Assembly: GCF_004006295.1 (NCBI RefSeq)
Contig: NZ_CP026095.1
Span: 1,102,001-1,166,000, forward strand
Reading direction: 5' to 3'
DNA: 64,000 nucleotides
Source: Peribacillus asahii
GTDB taxonomy: Bacteria > Bacillota > Bacilli > Bacillales > DSM-1321
This document shows, in pieces, positions 42,100-51,841 of the stretch. The notes beneath the pieces were generated by a model that was given only the letters and a program-made list of their open reading frames with translations, did not search any database and was not told the origin of the DNA. Position 1 is the first letter of the stretch. Each line of letters starts with the position of its first letter. The translations under genes and the position numbers were made by a program.

Positions 42100-43611
42100 A
42101 TGAGTAATAGAGAAAATAAAACAGATGTTATCTTAATTGGTGCCGGAATTATGAGTGCAACTTTAGGGACACTCCTAAAAGAATTAGTACCAGATTGGAA
42201 AATTACAGTGTTTGAGAAGCTTGACAAAGCAGGAGAGGAAAGCTCTAACGAATGGAATAATGCGGGAACAGGGCATGCAGCACTGTGCGAGCTTAACTAT
42301 ACTCCTCAAAAATCGGACGGCTCTATAGATATTACTAAAGCTATCAACGTCAATGAACAGTTTCAAGTTTCAAGACAGTTTTGGGCTCATCTTGTAAATA
42401 ACGATTTAATCCGTAACCCACAGGACTTTATCATGCCATTGCCTCACATGAGTCTAGTAGAAGGGGAAAAAAATGTAACGTTCTTGAAAAAGCGTTTTGA
42501 AGCGCTTTCAAATAATCCTTTATTCCAAGGTATGGAATTTTCGGATGATCCAAAAAAACTGAAAGAATGGATTCCAGTTATTATGGATGGCCGTACATCA
42601 AAGGAACCGGTTGCAGCAACAAAGATTGACTCTGGAACAGATGTTAACTTTGGTGCTTTAACACGCATGTTAATTGATTACTTAAAGAAACAAAACGTTG
42701 AAGTTAACTACAACCATCAAGTTAATGATCTTAAACGTACTAGCGACGGTTCATGGGAATTGAAAGTGCGTAATGCTAACGGTCAAGTTGAACGCCATAC
42801 GGCAAAATTCGTCTTTATCGGCGGCGGCGGCGGAAGCTTACCTTTATTACAAAAAACAGGTATTCCTGAAAGTAAACATGTTGGCGGATTCCCAGTAAGC
42901 GGACTATTCTTAGTATGTAATAACCCGAAAGTTGTCGAGCAGCATCATGCAAAAGTATACGGAAAAGCTAAAGTTGGTGCTCCTCCAATGTCTGTTCCGC
43001 ATCTGGATACACGATATATCGATAACAAAAAATCATTGCTATTTGGACCGTTTGCCGGCTTCTCGCCAAAATTCTTAAAAACTGGTTCAAATATGGATTT
43101 ATTAGGTTCTGTAAAGCCGAATAATGTCTTGACTATGTTATCAGCAGGTGCAAAAAACATGGCGTTGACAAAATACCTAATTCAACAAGTTATGTTATCG
43201 AAAGAGCAACGTATTGAAGAATTACGCGAGTTTGTTCCGAACGCTAAAAGCGAAGATTGGGATATCGTAGTAGCAGGTCAACGTGTACAAGTTATTAAAG
43301 ATACTGCTGCGGGTAAAGGTACGCTTCAATTTGGTACGGAAGTTATTACTGGCGCTAACGGTTCGGTTGCTGCATTACTAGGGGCTTCTCCAGGTGCTTC
43401 TACTGCTGTTCACGTTATGCTTGATATAATCAAAAAATGCTTCCCGCAACATATGAACGAGTGGGAACCGAAACTTAAAGAGATGATTCCTTCTTATGGT
43501 ATGAAGCTAGCGGAAAACCCAGAGCTTTTCCAAGAACTTCATAATTCAACATCTGAGGCGCTTGGTCTAAGCGAAAAATCGTTACAAAAATCAGGTCAAA
43601 GCGTATCATAA
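42100..43611 (+). CDS. mqo: Malate:quinone oxidoreductase
   Basis: The 503-residue FAD-dependent peripheral membrane enzyme shows the dinucleotide motif [20 protein letters not shown] at the N terminus and Mqo-specific [20 protein letters not shown] and [16 protein letters not shown]. It oxidises L-malate to oxaloacetate and passes electrons to the quinone pool. ATG 42100 is preferred because AAGGATGG is then well spaced; an ATG at 42091 is also in frame. It is monocistronic, with a duplicated promoter block upstream and a terminator downstream. Confidence 0.93.
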   Translation: MSNRENKTDVILIGAGIMSATLGTLLKELVPDWKITVFEKLDKAGEESSNEWNNAGTGHAALCELNYTPQKSDGSIDITKAINVNEQFQVSRQFWAHLVNNDLIRNPQDFIMPLPHMSLVEGEKNVTFLKKRFEALSNNPLFQGMEFSDDPKKLKEWIPVIMDGRTSKEPVAATKIDSGTDVNFGALTRMLIDYLKKQNVEVNYNHQVNDLKRTSDGSWELKVRNANGQVERHTAKFVFIGGGGGSLPLLQKTGIPESKHVGGFPVSGLFLVCNNPKVVEQHHAKVYGKAKVGAPPMSVPHLDTRYIDNKKSLLFGPFAGFSPKFLKTGSNMDLLGSVKPNNVLTMLSAGAKNMALTKYLIQQVMLSKEQRIEELREFVPNAKSEDWDIVVAGQRVQVIKDTAAGKGTLQFGTEVITGANGSVAALLGASPGASTAVHVMLDIIKKCFPQHMNEWEPKLKEMIPSYGMKLAENPELFQELHNSTSEALGLSEKSLQKSGQSVS

Positions 43612-43690
43612 GTAGTTGTGAATTTTTTGAAACTGCAACTCAAAATGTAATGACTTAAAGATATAGAATAGGTGTTCTGCTATTCCGTTA

Positions 43691-43727
43691 AAAAAGACTT
43701 CTCACTTTTGTGGGAAGTCCTTTTTCG
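43691..43727 (+). terminator. Terminator after mqo
   Basis: GACTTCTCAC and GTGGGAAGTC form a stem around TTTT, followed by TTTTT. It lies about 80 bp past the mqo stop codon. Confidence 0.8.
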
Positions 43728-43980
43728 ATTTTGAGGGTGGAAAAAACGCTGCAAATTATTAGTAAAATAAAAATCATCCCCTATGCCAGCACACTTGCGG
43801 AAACAGGGGATGATTTTTAATCATTCCAACTCGCGCGTTGAACGTCAACACTCGCGCAATGCGACTAAATTCAAATGTTATACACTTAAGTGTTGCTTAA
43901 TTAACATCGAGATGCACATAATTATTCAGTCTAAATCAAAATTACAAATACAAATTGTTTGAGCTTTCCTCTCATGAAGC
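43728..43980. other. Intergenic region with a large hairpin
   Basis: AAAATCATCCCCT and AGGGGATGATTTT at 43770-43820 form a long stem with a 26-nt loop, flanked by T on the plus strand. A second short inverted pair, CTCGCGCGTTGA-like, follows. No gene is present. Confidence 0.5.
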
Positions 43981-44757
43981 TTATTTAAATATCTTGTTAT
44001 TTTCTCTTGTTTTTACTAAAAAATAGGCATTAATCCAGGAAGCGATTGGAATAATCAGAGCTATACCAATTCCGGCACAAAATATAGATATCATCTCAGC
44101 ACTAAATACTTTTGAATTTACGATTTCTCCAACAGAATAAGATAAATGTTTAAACCATATAAGCAATCCTAGATATCCTCCAAAGAAGGCAAAAAATAAC
44201 GTATTCGTATTTGTTCCTAAGATATCCTTCCCGATACTTAATCCAGATGTGAATAAATCTTTCCTGCTAATTAATGGATTATGATTAAATATTTCACGCA
44301 TAGGAGATGTAATGGAAATGGCAACATCAGTAATGGCACCTATTGTACTCATAATAATCACAGAAGCTCCAATTTTAACAAAATCTACCCCGATATAAAG
44401 GGAAAATATGCTAAGCTCCTCTATTTCTTCTTCACCAAACCCCTGAATCATAGCATTTCGTGTCACCATGTCAATAAAAAAAAGCAAAATGACAATTGTG
44501 ATAATAGTAGAAATGAATGCTGTTATTGTTTTACTGTTCATTTCATTAATATAAAATAGGTTAATAAAACTAATCACTGCACATGCAATCAATGTTAAGA
44601 TAATCGGATCAGCATTTGGATCTGTCATAAAAAGTATGGTAAGAAGTAGAACAACAAAGTTTAGGAATAAAGAAAAAAAAGACCGTGCTCCTTTTTTTCC
44701 ACCAATAAGTATCATGAGTATAAATAAAATGGCTGCCAGCCACACTAATACATTCAT
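43981..44757 (-). CDS. YibE/F-family membrane protein (short subunit)
   Basis: The 258-residue membrane protein has about seven helices and matches the YibE/F domain, including VIIMSTIGAITDVAISITSPMREI and SGLSIGKDILGTNTNTLFFAFFGGYLG. Its gene overlaps the upstream partner by four bases, so the two are a translationally coupled pair. Function of the family is not established; a transport role is assumed. Confidence 0.82.
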   Translation of the reverse strand: MNVLVWLAAILFILMILIGGKKGARSFFSLFLNFVVLLLTILFMTDPNADPIILTLIACAVISFINLFYINEMNSKTITAFISTIITIVILLFFIDMVTRNAMIQGFGEEEIEELSIFSLYIGVDFVKIGASVIIMSTIGAITDVAISITSPMREIFNHNPLISRKDLFTSGLSIGKDILGTNTNTLFFAFFGGYLGLLIWFKHLSYSVGEIVNSKVFSAEMISIFCAGIGIALIIPIASWINAYFLVKTRENNKIFK

Positions 44758-45944
44758 AATTTTGCCCTCTTTCGATTAATGAAAAAAATAGAAGTATATA
44801 GACCTATTGGAATAGTTAACACTATTCCAATACCGCCAGCTAGGGCTCGAGCCAATTCTAATGAAAGGTTCATGGAAAGGGTAAACCCCAATGCAGAAGC
44901 ATTCTTGAAATATAAAATAAGCAATGGAATGGAACCGCTTATATATGCAAAAAACAAAATATTTGTCATGGTTCCCATAATATCTTTTCCAATCTCCATT
45001 CCTGAAGTTTTAAGTGCTTTTACTGGTATGTTGTTATTCTTTTCATACAATCCAAAGATAGAAGAAGACATTGTAATGGCTACATCCATTACGGCTCCTA
45101 AAGATCCGACGATTAACCCGGCCATAAACACCATTCGATAAGGATGCGTTAGAAATTGCATTTCTTCATATCGAAGGCCATTTTCGGAAGTTAGCCACAT
45201 GACAAGATAGGTAATTAACAGCGAAATAAAAGTTCCTAGCAGGGTCGCAACAATGGCTGCATATGTTTTTTCATTAAAACCGTTAACGAGTAATAAAGAA
45301 ATGACAGTAAATAAAATAGTACTTACACTGCATATCACTACTAAACTCATGTTTGATGTACTCAGATAAACATCCAATGCATATGACAACAAAACAGCAT
45401 TGGCTGCCAAACTTATAATAGAAAACAGCCCTTGTTTTTTTCCAACCATAAGTAGAGTAAAGATAAAAATCCATGCTATGATTACAACGTGTTTATCACG
45501 TTTTACATCTTTTATGGTTCCAGTTAAATCCGTATTTTCTTCTTTGTTTGTGTCAATTGAAACAAACAATTCATCTCCAACATGGTATTCTTGATCATAA
45601 GCTCCGGATGATGAATACTCATTGGTTAAATGGATAAGCCGTCCTTTTTCTTCTCCATTTTTTAGCTCGGCTATTATAAGTTGATTGAATAGATAATCTT
45701 TATTATCATGTATATCAATCATTTCAGTTTTATCTTCCAAAGTGGTTTTGATGACTTTGGCTATCGGACGTTCATAGAATGAATAATTGTGATTAACAAA
45801 AAAAACAGAGGCGGCAAAACAAAGTCCTATTATGATATACAAAAAAATTTGTTTGTAAGTCATTTCTTTAAATTTGTTTACTATAACATTCAAAAAAAAC
45901 CCTCCAACTATCGAGATGGAACCCAGTGTATAAAATTTGAACAT
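44754..45944 (-). CDS. YibE/F-family membrane protein (long subunit)
   Basis: The 396-residue protein has one N-terminal helix, a soluble external domain of about 110 residues with an OB-like strand pattern (NGEEKGRLIHLTNEYSSSGAYD), and a C-terminal seven-helix YibE/F domain with AGLIVGSLGAVMDVAITMSSS and SGMEIGKDIMGTMTNILFF. It is the first gene of a coupled pair with the shorter paralog. The family is widespread in Firmicutes but has no defined substrate. Confidence 0.83.
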   Translation of the reverse strand: MFKFYTLGSISIVGGFFLNVIVNKFKEMTYKQIFLYIIIGLCFAASVFFVNHNYSFYERPIAKVIKTTLEDKTEMIDIHDNKDYLFNQLIIAELKNGEEKGRLIHLTNEYSSSGAYDQEYHVGDELFVSIDTNKEENTDLTGTIKDVKRDKHVVIIAWIFIFTLLMVGKKQGLFSIISLAANAVLLSYALDVYLSTSNMSLVVICSVSTILFTVISLLLVNGFNEKTYAAIVATLLGTFISLLITYLVMWLTSENGLRYEEMQFLTHPYRMVFMAGLIVGSLGAVMDVAITMSSSIFGLYEKNNNIPVKALKTSGMEIGKDIMGTMTNILFFAYISGSIPLLILYFKNASALGFTLSMNLSLELARALAGGIGIVLTIPIGLYTSIFFINRKRAKL

Positions 45945-46140
45945 GCTGTTTTTTGGAATGAATTAGAATTTTTATAATTATTTCTAAAAAATGCATTGTT
46001 CTAGGTAACAGCGTATCTCTAGCACAGGAGCCTCATCTAACGATGGTACTCAGTTAACAATGGACTTAGAATAGCAGGAAAATTTTCAAACTTCAAGAGA
46101 ATTCCTCCCGATTCGTTTCTTATTATGATTAGGAATGTTA

Positions 46141-46192
46141 AGGTGTCTGTCCCTCAGTGCTATAATGTTATAGTGAGACGGGGACAGGTACC
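46141..46192. repeat. Palindromic repeat, diverged member of the GTGCCTGTCCCC family
   Basis: AGGTGTCTGTCCCTC and GACGGGGACAGGTACC arms enclose an interior with CACT/AGTG-type pairing. It is a diverged copy of the elements at 30.76 and 36.42 kb. Confidence 0.75.
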
Positions 46193-46302
46193 GTATCCCA
46201 GAGTACAAATTCATAATATAAGCTTTACAGAAATGAAAGATAAACCAGTCGTTACTCTGAAATTCGAATTTTGCGGCTTGAATTCTAGTGTGTTTACACA
46301 AC

Positions 46303-46328
46303 AAAAAAAAGCAGGCTCAAGCCTGCCA
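46303..46328 (-). terminator. Terminator of the GAF/PucR-type regulator gene
   Basis: On the minus strand GGCAGGCTTGAGCCTGC is followed by a run of eight T, about 80 bp beyond the regulator stop codon. Confidence 0.82.
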
Positions 46329-46406
46329 ACTGCAATGGGTGAATTATCTATTATATAAAAGATTTAAGTGATACTGATGATTTGGATTTTCTTTTTTATC
46401 GAATTT

Positions 46407-48254
46407 CTACATTAAGTTTCCCGGCTCTGTTAATGAACCAAAAAAGGTTTTATAAAGATAGACCGCCAGCTGTACTTTTAGGTAATCCTCGTAATGGCTA
46501 AAGTCCATATCTAGAATATCCTCAATTTTCTTAATGCGGTGATAGAGCGTATTTGTATGGATATGAAGTTCCTTAGCGGTAGAAGTCATGGAACGGTTAT
46601 TTTGTATATATGTGAAAAGTGTATGCAGAAGTTCGTCCTTTTTCTCCTGACTTGTCCATAATAGGGAAAACGTCTCACGCAGAAATGAATGGATTTCTTC
46701 AGGGGGATGGTGCAAAAAAAGGATGCTAATTCCAATATCCCTATAATGAAGAACGCCTTTTTTCTTTTGGTTTTTCAAGTGAAGAAGGGCTTTTTCTGCT
46801 TTTACATGATTTTCTTCGGCTTGTCCAGGATAGTAATGTCCTGTGCTAATTCCTGCTCGAGCTACTACCGTAAACCGTTCGTTCCACCACTTTATGCTGC
46901 TTTCGATTATTTTTGTAATATATGCTTCGCCGACAGCATCCCGGGCAGAAGAAAAAAAGGTGATTTTATTATTGTAGCTAAAAAGAAGACTGTTTTCTAA
47001 AGTTATTTTCTCTTTCAAATGTGTTAGAAGAAGCAATGCATCGTTTTCAAGAGAGCGCAGATCGACGTTTCCATCTAATTCAATTAAAGCTGTTTGAAGA
47101 AAATAATGATTATCAATTCCTAATTCCTTTGCAGCAATCTCAGCCTGCTGAGGATTTTTTATTTTTAGAAACTGTTGATATGTTTCGTAGGTTTTCTTAT
47201 ACATGATTTCAGTCTGTGATCTAAGTTTCATAATTTCAAGAGAAAGAATAGGTGCTCCTTGTTCGATGATAAGTTTGTCGAGTTGTGATAGAGGGGCGCT
47301 TCCTTCTACTATCAGACAACCTAAGAAAACGGAGCCTGATCTAATCGGATAAATATAGCAATCAATATGAATGGTGTCACAGATTGATACATAAGCTGGC
47401 TCAATTTTATTAGTAAAGAAAAAGAAAATATCATCTATTCTTTCAGCGAAATGTTTAATGTGTTGTGGAATGTAATTGCCTTCGAGATAATCCGCATAGA
47501 CAAGATTTCTTTCCATCAGTTTATTCATTTCTATGATAATAGCTTTTAATCCTTTGTTCTGAACGGATAACTTCGTAAGGTGATTGTGGATTTCTGTTCG
47601 CTTTTCTAACAGCGCATTCGTTTCTTGGAGCCTTTGTGATAAATGGGTGACTTCATCTAGGTTTTTCTGCACTTCTGTGTGAAGTTGGGCATTATGAAGT
47701 GCGATAGCTGCTTGGGAAGCGAAGCTTTGTAAGAGAAGGAGATCCGTTTCGCTGAGACCATCTTCTATATCAAAGCAATGAAATGTCATAACGCCAATCC
47801 GTTTTGTTCCAAATGAAACGGGGACGGCTAAGATAGACTTAATATTTTGGCTATTAGGGTGTGCCTTATTAAGGATATCAAGATTTTCTTTGCTTAAATC
47901 GCTCATGCTATTATAAATCTTTTCACTTGTAGTAATTAGCCTTACACAGCCGTCTCTGAAAACTTTCCCTGTAATAGACTCACCGATATTTATTTTAAGG
48001 AAGCTGATGTTCTCGTTAAAGCCAACATAGGTCTTTATAATCAGTTTATTCGAATGCTCATCATACATTTGTATATAGCCTGCCTCTGCTGTTTCGACTA
48101 TTTTTAAGGCAAAATGCATGATTTTTTTTAGTACTTCATCCAATTCGAGAGTTGAGTTCATTGCTTGGAAGCTTTCCATTAAATTCATTACGTGATACTG
48201 CGCCTTTTGATTTTCTAGACTTAATTGTTGAATAAGTGCTTCTTTTCTTTCCAT
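46407..48254 (-). CDS. GAF-domain, PucR/CdaR-type transcriptional regulator
   Basis: The 615-residue protein has an N-terminal GAF sensor (about residues 25-190, with YIQMYDEHSNKLIIKTYVGF), a coiled-coil linker, a middle GGDEF-like region typical of CdaR proteins, and a C-terminal HTH of the PucR family (SMTSTAKELHIHTNTLYHRIKKIEDI, last 60 residues). ATG 48254 with GGAGGG upstream is chosen over a frame from 48284. It is divergent from an MFS transporter gene and probably senses that transporter's substrate. Confidence 0.85.
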   Translation of the reverse strand: MERKEALIQQLSLENQKAQYHVMNLMESFQAMNSTLELDEVLKKIMHFALKIVETAEAGYIQMYDEHSNKLIIKTYVGFNENISFLKINIGESITGKVFRDGCVRLITTSEKIYNSMSDLSKENLDILNKAHPNSQNIKSILAVPVSFGTKRIGVMTFHCFDIEDGLSETDLLLLQSFASQAAIALHNAQLHTEVQKNLDEVTHLSQRLQETNALLEKRTEIHNHLTKLSVQNKGLKAIIIEMNKLMERNLVYADYLEGNYIPQHIKHFAERIDDIFFFFTNKIEPAYVSICDTIHIDCYIYPIRSGSVFLGCLIVEGSAPLSQLDKLIIEQGAPILSLEIMKLRSQTEIMYKKTYETYQQFLKIKNPQQAEIAAKELGIDNHYFLQTALIELDGNVDLRSLENDALLLLTHLKEKITLENSLLFSYNNKITFFSSARDAVGEAYITKIIESSIKWWNERFTVVARAGISTGHYYPGQAEENHVKAEKALLHLKNQKKKGVLHYRDIGISILFLHHPPEEIHSFLRETFSLLWTSQEKKDELLHTLFTYIQNNRSMTSTAKELHIHTNTLYHRIKKIEDILDMDFSHYEDYLKVQLAVYLYKTFFGSLTEPGNLM

Positions 48255-48358
48255 ATTCTTGCCCTCCATTGTTGATATAAACAATTGATGTGCACTATCA
48301 TTGTTTGATTACACATTGACCGATATGTATGAAATTATATAATATTTAGTAAATAACC

Positions 48359-48380
48359 AAAAGTGACAAAAATCACTTTT
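48359..48380. promoter_or_regulatory. Palindrome in the regulator/MFS divergent region
   Basis: AAAAGTGA and TCACTTTT surround a six-base A/C spacer, a perfect inverted repeat likely to bind a dimeric regulator, perhaps the divergent PucR-type protein. Confidence 0.6.
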
Positions 48381-48396
48381 TTGAAAGCGCTTTCCA
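48381..48396 (+). promoter_or_regulatory. Catabolite-responsive element (cre)
   Basis: TTGAAAGCGCTTTCCA agrees closely with the CcpA cre consensus WTGAAARCGYTTTCW. Its place between the divergent regulator and transporter genes suggests carbon catabolite repression of one or both. Confidence 0.78.
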
Positions 48397-48476
48397 CTAA
48401 ATGGGAATGAAGTTTGGTGGAAAAACTTACAAGGAATTAGAAAATAAAATTGAAGATCTCTTTTACTACTAGATGA

Positions 48477-48614
48477 GGCGCCGCTGCTTGGTTAAAAGGA
48501 GCGAAACTGGAGAAAACGGTTGCGTACAGCGCTGATTTTGAAGCATTGCCAATTCGGGATAAAAAGACTGTTCTCTCGGCTGCACTGCTTGGAGCAGCAT
48601 ATTTAGTAAAGTAA
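48477..48614 (+). pseudogene. C-terminal remnant of an unidentified protein
   Basis: A frame of 45 codons opened by a stop codon reads GAAAWLKGAKLEKTVAYSAD and DKKTVLSAALLGAAYLVK, with normal protein-like composition but no start. It looks like the last part of a lost gene between the regulator and the MFS gene. The GC-rich start differs from its AT-rich neighbours. Family not identified. Confidence 0.4.
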
Positions 48615-48746
48615 AGTAGCACTTTGCGTTACACGCATTGGTGAAAAGATTATAGGAATTAACTAATATTAACATATTGTAAGGGGAAATTAGACTGTTT
48701 GATTTTAGTTAAGATTAATAGTTAACTTTAGGAGGAGGACATTAAT

Positions 48747-49994
48747 GTGCAAAACAACCAAATTAATAATAAAAAGAGGCATGTGATTCTTGCACTGCTA
48801 TTTTTAGGATGGTGCTTGTCTTATCTTGATAGGATGGCAATGAATGTTGGGATTGTGGAAATTGCAAAAGATTTTAATCTTAGCCCTTCTGTTATGGGGG
48901 TTGTGCTGAGTAGTTTTTTTGCTGGCTACGCTTTAATGCAATTGCCTGGAGGCTGGCTTGCTGATAAATTCGGATCCAGAAAAGTAATTGCTATTGCTAT
49001 TTTGTTTTGGTCAATATTTACCGTTTTGACAGGAATGGCTTGGTCTCTTATGTCTATGATTATGATTCGGTTTATGTTCGGTCTCGGAGAAGGAGCATAT
49101 CCTGCAGCAAGCTCCAAAGCAATCGCTGATGTTTTTCCTAAAGCAGAGCGAACTAGTGCTCAGACAATTATGATGTCCTCCAATTCACTTGGTGGAGTGA
49201 TTGCTCCTTTAATTGCTACGCCGTTACTTGTGTGGATTGGTTGGCATAACCTCTTTATCACCATAGGTATATTAGGTGTTTTTGTTGCAGCTTTACTTTG
49301 GTATTATTTAAGTCCGAAAAATATGCAGGTCGAAACAGTTGAGGAAGAAACGGTTCAAAAAGCTTCTTTTAAAGATGTTTTAAAAATTCGGACAAGCTGG
49401 CAGTTGGCCATTATGTGGTTTGGAGTAAGTACAGTCGTATGGGGCCTTATTTCATGGATGCCTCCTTATCTTGTAAATGTGAGAGGTCTTGATTTGATGT
49501 CTATGGGGATGCTGACGTCAATTCCTGCACTTGCTGGGGCTGTCGGTGTTATTATTGGCGGACAACTTATTAAGTCTTTATTAAGCGGCAAAGAAAAATA
49601 TCTTGCAATTGTAAGCTTTATCATCATGATTGTATCTCTTTATTTGTTATTCAACGCACCGTCTGTTTCACTAGTTATTACGTATCAAGCTATATGTATG
49701 TTTTTTCATGGCCCAATTGTGGCTATCATATTTAGCCTTCCGCATAAAATGTTCTCAAAGAACGTTATTGGGTCTACATTTGGGATGATTAATCTTGGCG
49801 GGATGATTGGGGCATTCCTTGCACCAATGGTTATGGGCTATTTAATTGAAGTTTTTAATGGATTATATGTATCCGCATTCATGTATATCATTGCCTGTGC
49901 TGTTTTAGGTATCTTTGCGGCAGCGGGGCTTATCACGAAAAAGAATCTTTCAAGCGAAGCTCATGAGGGGACTCGCGACGAAACAGTTATATAA
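48747..49994 (+). CDS. MFS transporter, anion:cation symporter (ACS) family
   Basis: The 415-residue protein has 12 helices and the ACS family opening FLGWCLSYLDRMAMNVGIVEIAKDF, the motif GGWLADKFGSRKVIAIAI between helices 2 and 3, and FGLGEGAYPAASSKAIADVFP. Relatives import sugar acids or aromatic acids with H+. GTG 48747 follows a strong AGGAGGAGG site; the adjacent ATG is out of frame. The cre site and divergent PucR-type regulator upstream imply substrate induction with catabolite repression. Confidence 0.86.
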   Translation: MQNNQINNKKRHVILALLFLGWCLSYLDRMAMNVGIVEIAKDFNLSPSVMGVVLSSFFAGYALMQLPGGWLADKFGSRKVIAIAILFWSIFTVLTGMAWSLMSMIMIRFMFGLGEGAYPAASSKAIADVFPKAERTSAQTIMMSSNSLGGVIAPLIATPLLVWIGWHNLFITIGILGVFVAALLWYYLSPKNMQVETVEEETVQKASFKDVLKIRTSWQLAIMWFGVSTVVWGLISWMPPYLVNVRGLDLMSMGMLTSIPALAGAVGVIIGGQLIKSLLSGKEKYLAIVSFIIMIVSLYLLFNAPSVSLVITYQAICMFFHGPIVAIIFSLPHKMFSKNVIGSTFGMINLGGMIGAFLAPMVMGYLIEVFNGLYVSAFMYIIACAVLGIFAAAGLITKKNLSSEAHEGTRDETVI

Positions 49995-50354
49995 TTAAGT
50001 AAAGTCACGTTTGTTCAGAGGCTGGGTGTTTGTCCATTTTGATAAAAAGTCTAAAAACTCATAATGTACCTAGTAAATCGAATTGATTATGAAGTTCCTG
50101 ACCAGGATCTAATTTTAGTATAGTAAGTGAACCAACTTCATTTAATCTTCCGCAAACAGGCGCACTTCTTAAGTAAGGAGGCGTCTTCTTTTTATAAGAA
50201 TAAAGCCAGTGGGTTTGCGGAAAAAGGGAATTTTCACTTTAGTATAGTTGAAGATTTATTTGATTTATTTTTTGAGATTATCTTGAAAGTAATCTGCAAA
50301 TGATAAATAAAATAAATAACTCCCTTTACCTAAATGAATAATGGAGGTTCACCT
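49995..50354. other. Intergenic region between two MFS genes
   Basis: No gene is present. A weak inverted repeat around GGCGCACTTC and AAGGAGGCGTC near 50158-50185, followed by TTCTTTTT, may be a terminator. The rest probably contains the promoter of the second MFS gene. Confidence 0.45.
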
Positions 50355-51797
50355 ATGGAAACAGCAAGTTATAAAGGCACAAATAAAATGATTATTGGTA
50401 TTGTGTTTGGGGTTATCACTTTTTGGCTCTTTGCTCAGGCAATGGTCAATGTTGTTCCGGCCGTGCAGAAAGATTTAGGCATTTCACTTGGCACATTAAA
50501 TATTGCAATCAGTTTAACGGCTTTATTCTCGGGAATGTTTATTGTTGCTGCTGGTGGGTTAGCAGATAAAATTGGTCGAAAGAAAATGACGTATATCGGG
50601 TTAATCCTAAGCGTTATCGGCTCGTTGTGCCTTGTATTAGCACAGGGATCTGTTTTATTGATCATTGGTCGTGTCATTCAAGGACTTTCAGCGGCATGTA
50701 TTATGCCTGCAACAATTGCGTTAATGAAAGCTTATTTTGAAGGGGCAGAACGTCAGCGTGCTCTTAGTTTCTGGTCCATCGGATCTTGGGGCGGATCAGG
50801 AATTGCTTCTTTCGCCGGTGGTGCAATTGCAACTTATATGGGCTGGAAATGGATTTTCATCTTTTCTATCATATTCTCTTTACTCGGTATGTGGCTGATT
50901 AAAGATACTCCAGAAAGCAAAGGTGAATCAACAGGTGCTTTTAAATTTGATTACACTGGATTAGTCATTTTTATCATCACAATGCTTGCTCTAAATATTT
51001 TGATTACTTTTGGTGCAGATTTAGGCTGGACAAGCCTGCGTACAATCGGTCTTGTCATTGTTACAATCATTGGAGCAATTGTTTTCTTCAAAGTTGAAAA
51101 AAGTAAAAATATAGTACTCATTGACTTTTCTTTATTTAAAAATAAACCATATTCTGGTGCAACTTTCTCTAATTTCTTGTTAAATGCGATTGCTGGAACT
51201 CTTGTTGTAGCAAACACTTATGTGCAAGTAGGTAGAGGATTTAGTGCCTTTCAATCAGGAATGCTATCATTAGGGTATTTAGTAGCAGTGTTAGCAATGA
51301 TTCGTGTCGGAGAGAAAATTTTACAAAGAGCAGGCGCAAAATCACCAATGATTTGGGGGGCTCTCATTACAACAGTTGGTGTAGCTATTATGGGATTAAC
51401 TTTTTTATCTGATGTTATATATACAGTGGTTGTCTTTATTGGATTTGCTTTGTTTGGACTTGGATTAGGGATTTATGCGACTCCATCAACAGACACATCT
51501 GTATCTAACGCACCTTCAAACAAAGTCGGTGAAGCTGCCGGAATCTACAAAATGGCAAGCTCACTTGGCGGAGCGTTCGGTGTGGCGATTTCAGCAACTG
51601 TTTATAGTTCAATTGCAGCGGTTGGTAGTCTTGAAATCGCAGCTACTGCAGGGATTATCGTAAACGTAATATTCGGTGTACTTTCTATTCTTTCCATTAT
51701 GTTTATGGTTCCTGGAGATACTGGAAAAAAAGCAATCGAAAAATCATCTAAACAAATAAGAAAGCCAAATCCTAGTCAACCAAATCCAATTCATTAA
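50355..51797 (+). CDS. MFS transporter, DHA2-like
   Basis: The 480-residue protein has about 14 helices and typical DHA2 motifs: motif A GGLADKIGRKKMTYIGLILS and the helix-4/5 segment GRVIQGLSAACIMPATIALMKAYF. It probably exports or exchanges small organic compounds with H+. ATG 50355 has GGAGGT six bases upstream; an in-frame ATG at 50334 overlaps that site. It is followed after 44 bp by an M20 amidohydrolase gene, so the pair may handle one N-acyl substrate. Confidence 0.84.
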   Translation: METASYKGTNKMIIGIVFGVITFWLFAQAMVNVVPAVQKDLGISLGTLNIAISLTALFSGMFIVAAGGLADKIGRKKMTYIGLILSVIGSLCLVLAQGSVLLIIGRVIQGLSAACIMPATIALMKAYFEGAERQRALSFWSIGSWGGSGIASFAGGAIATYMGWKWIFIFSIIFSLLGMWLIKDTPESKGESTGAFKFDYTGLVIFIITMLALNILITFGADLGWTSLRTIGLVIVTIIGAIVFFKVEKSKNIVLIDFSLFKNKPYSGATFSNFLLNAIAGTLVVANTYVQVGRGFSAFQSGMLSLGYLVAVLAMIRVGEKILQRAGAKSPMIWGALITTVGVAIMGLTFLSDVIYTVVVFIGFALFGLGLGIYATPSTDTSVSNAPSNKVGEAAGIYKMASSLGGAFGVAISATVYSSIAAVGSLEIAATAGIIVNVIFGVLSILSIMFMVPGDTGKKAIEKSSKQIRKPNPSQPNPIH

Positions 51798-51841
51798 AGA
51801 ATTCGGAGTATTCATTTCGAACAGTTAGAGGGGATTATTGA

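Larger units (their letters stand above)
45945..46406. other. Intergenic region with a palindrome and a terminator
   Basis: No gene is supported. It holds a member of the dispersed palindrome family at 46141-46192 and a minus-strand terminator near 46305-46330. A plus-strand frame from 46125 runs through the palindrome and lacks a ribosome binding site. Confidence 0.5.

Noticed and set aside
42493..42512. Possible cre site GAAGCGCTTTC inside mqo
   Set aside because: The match to the consensus is one base out of register and the site is deep in coding sequence; chance codon use explains it.
46125..46358. 77-codon plus-strand frame
   Set aside because: It reads straight through the palindromic repeat and a terminator stem and has no ribosome binding site.
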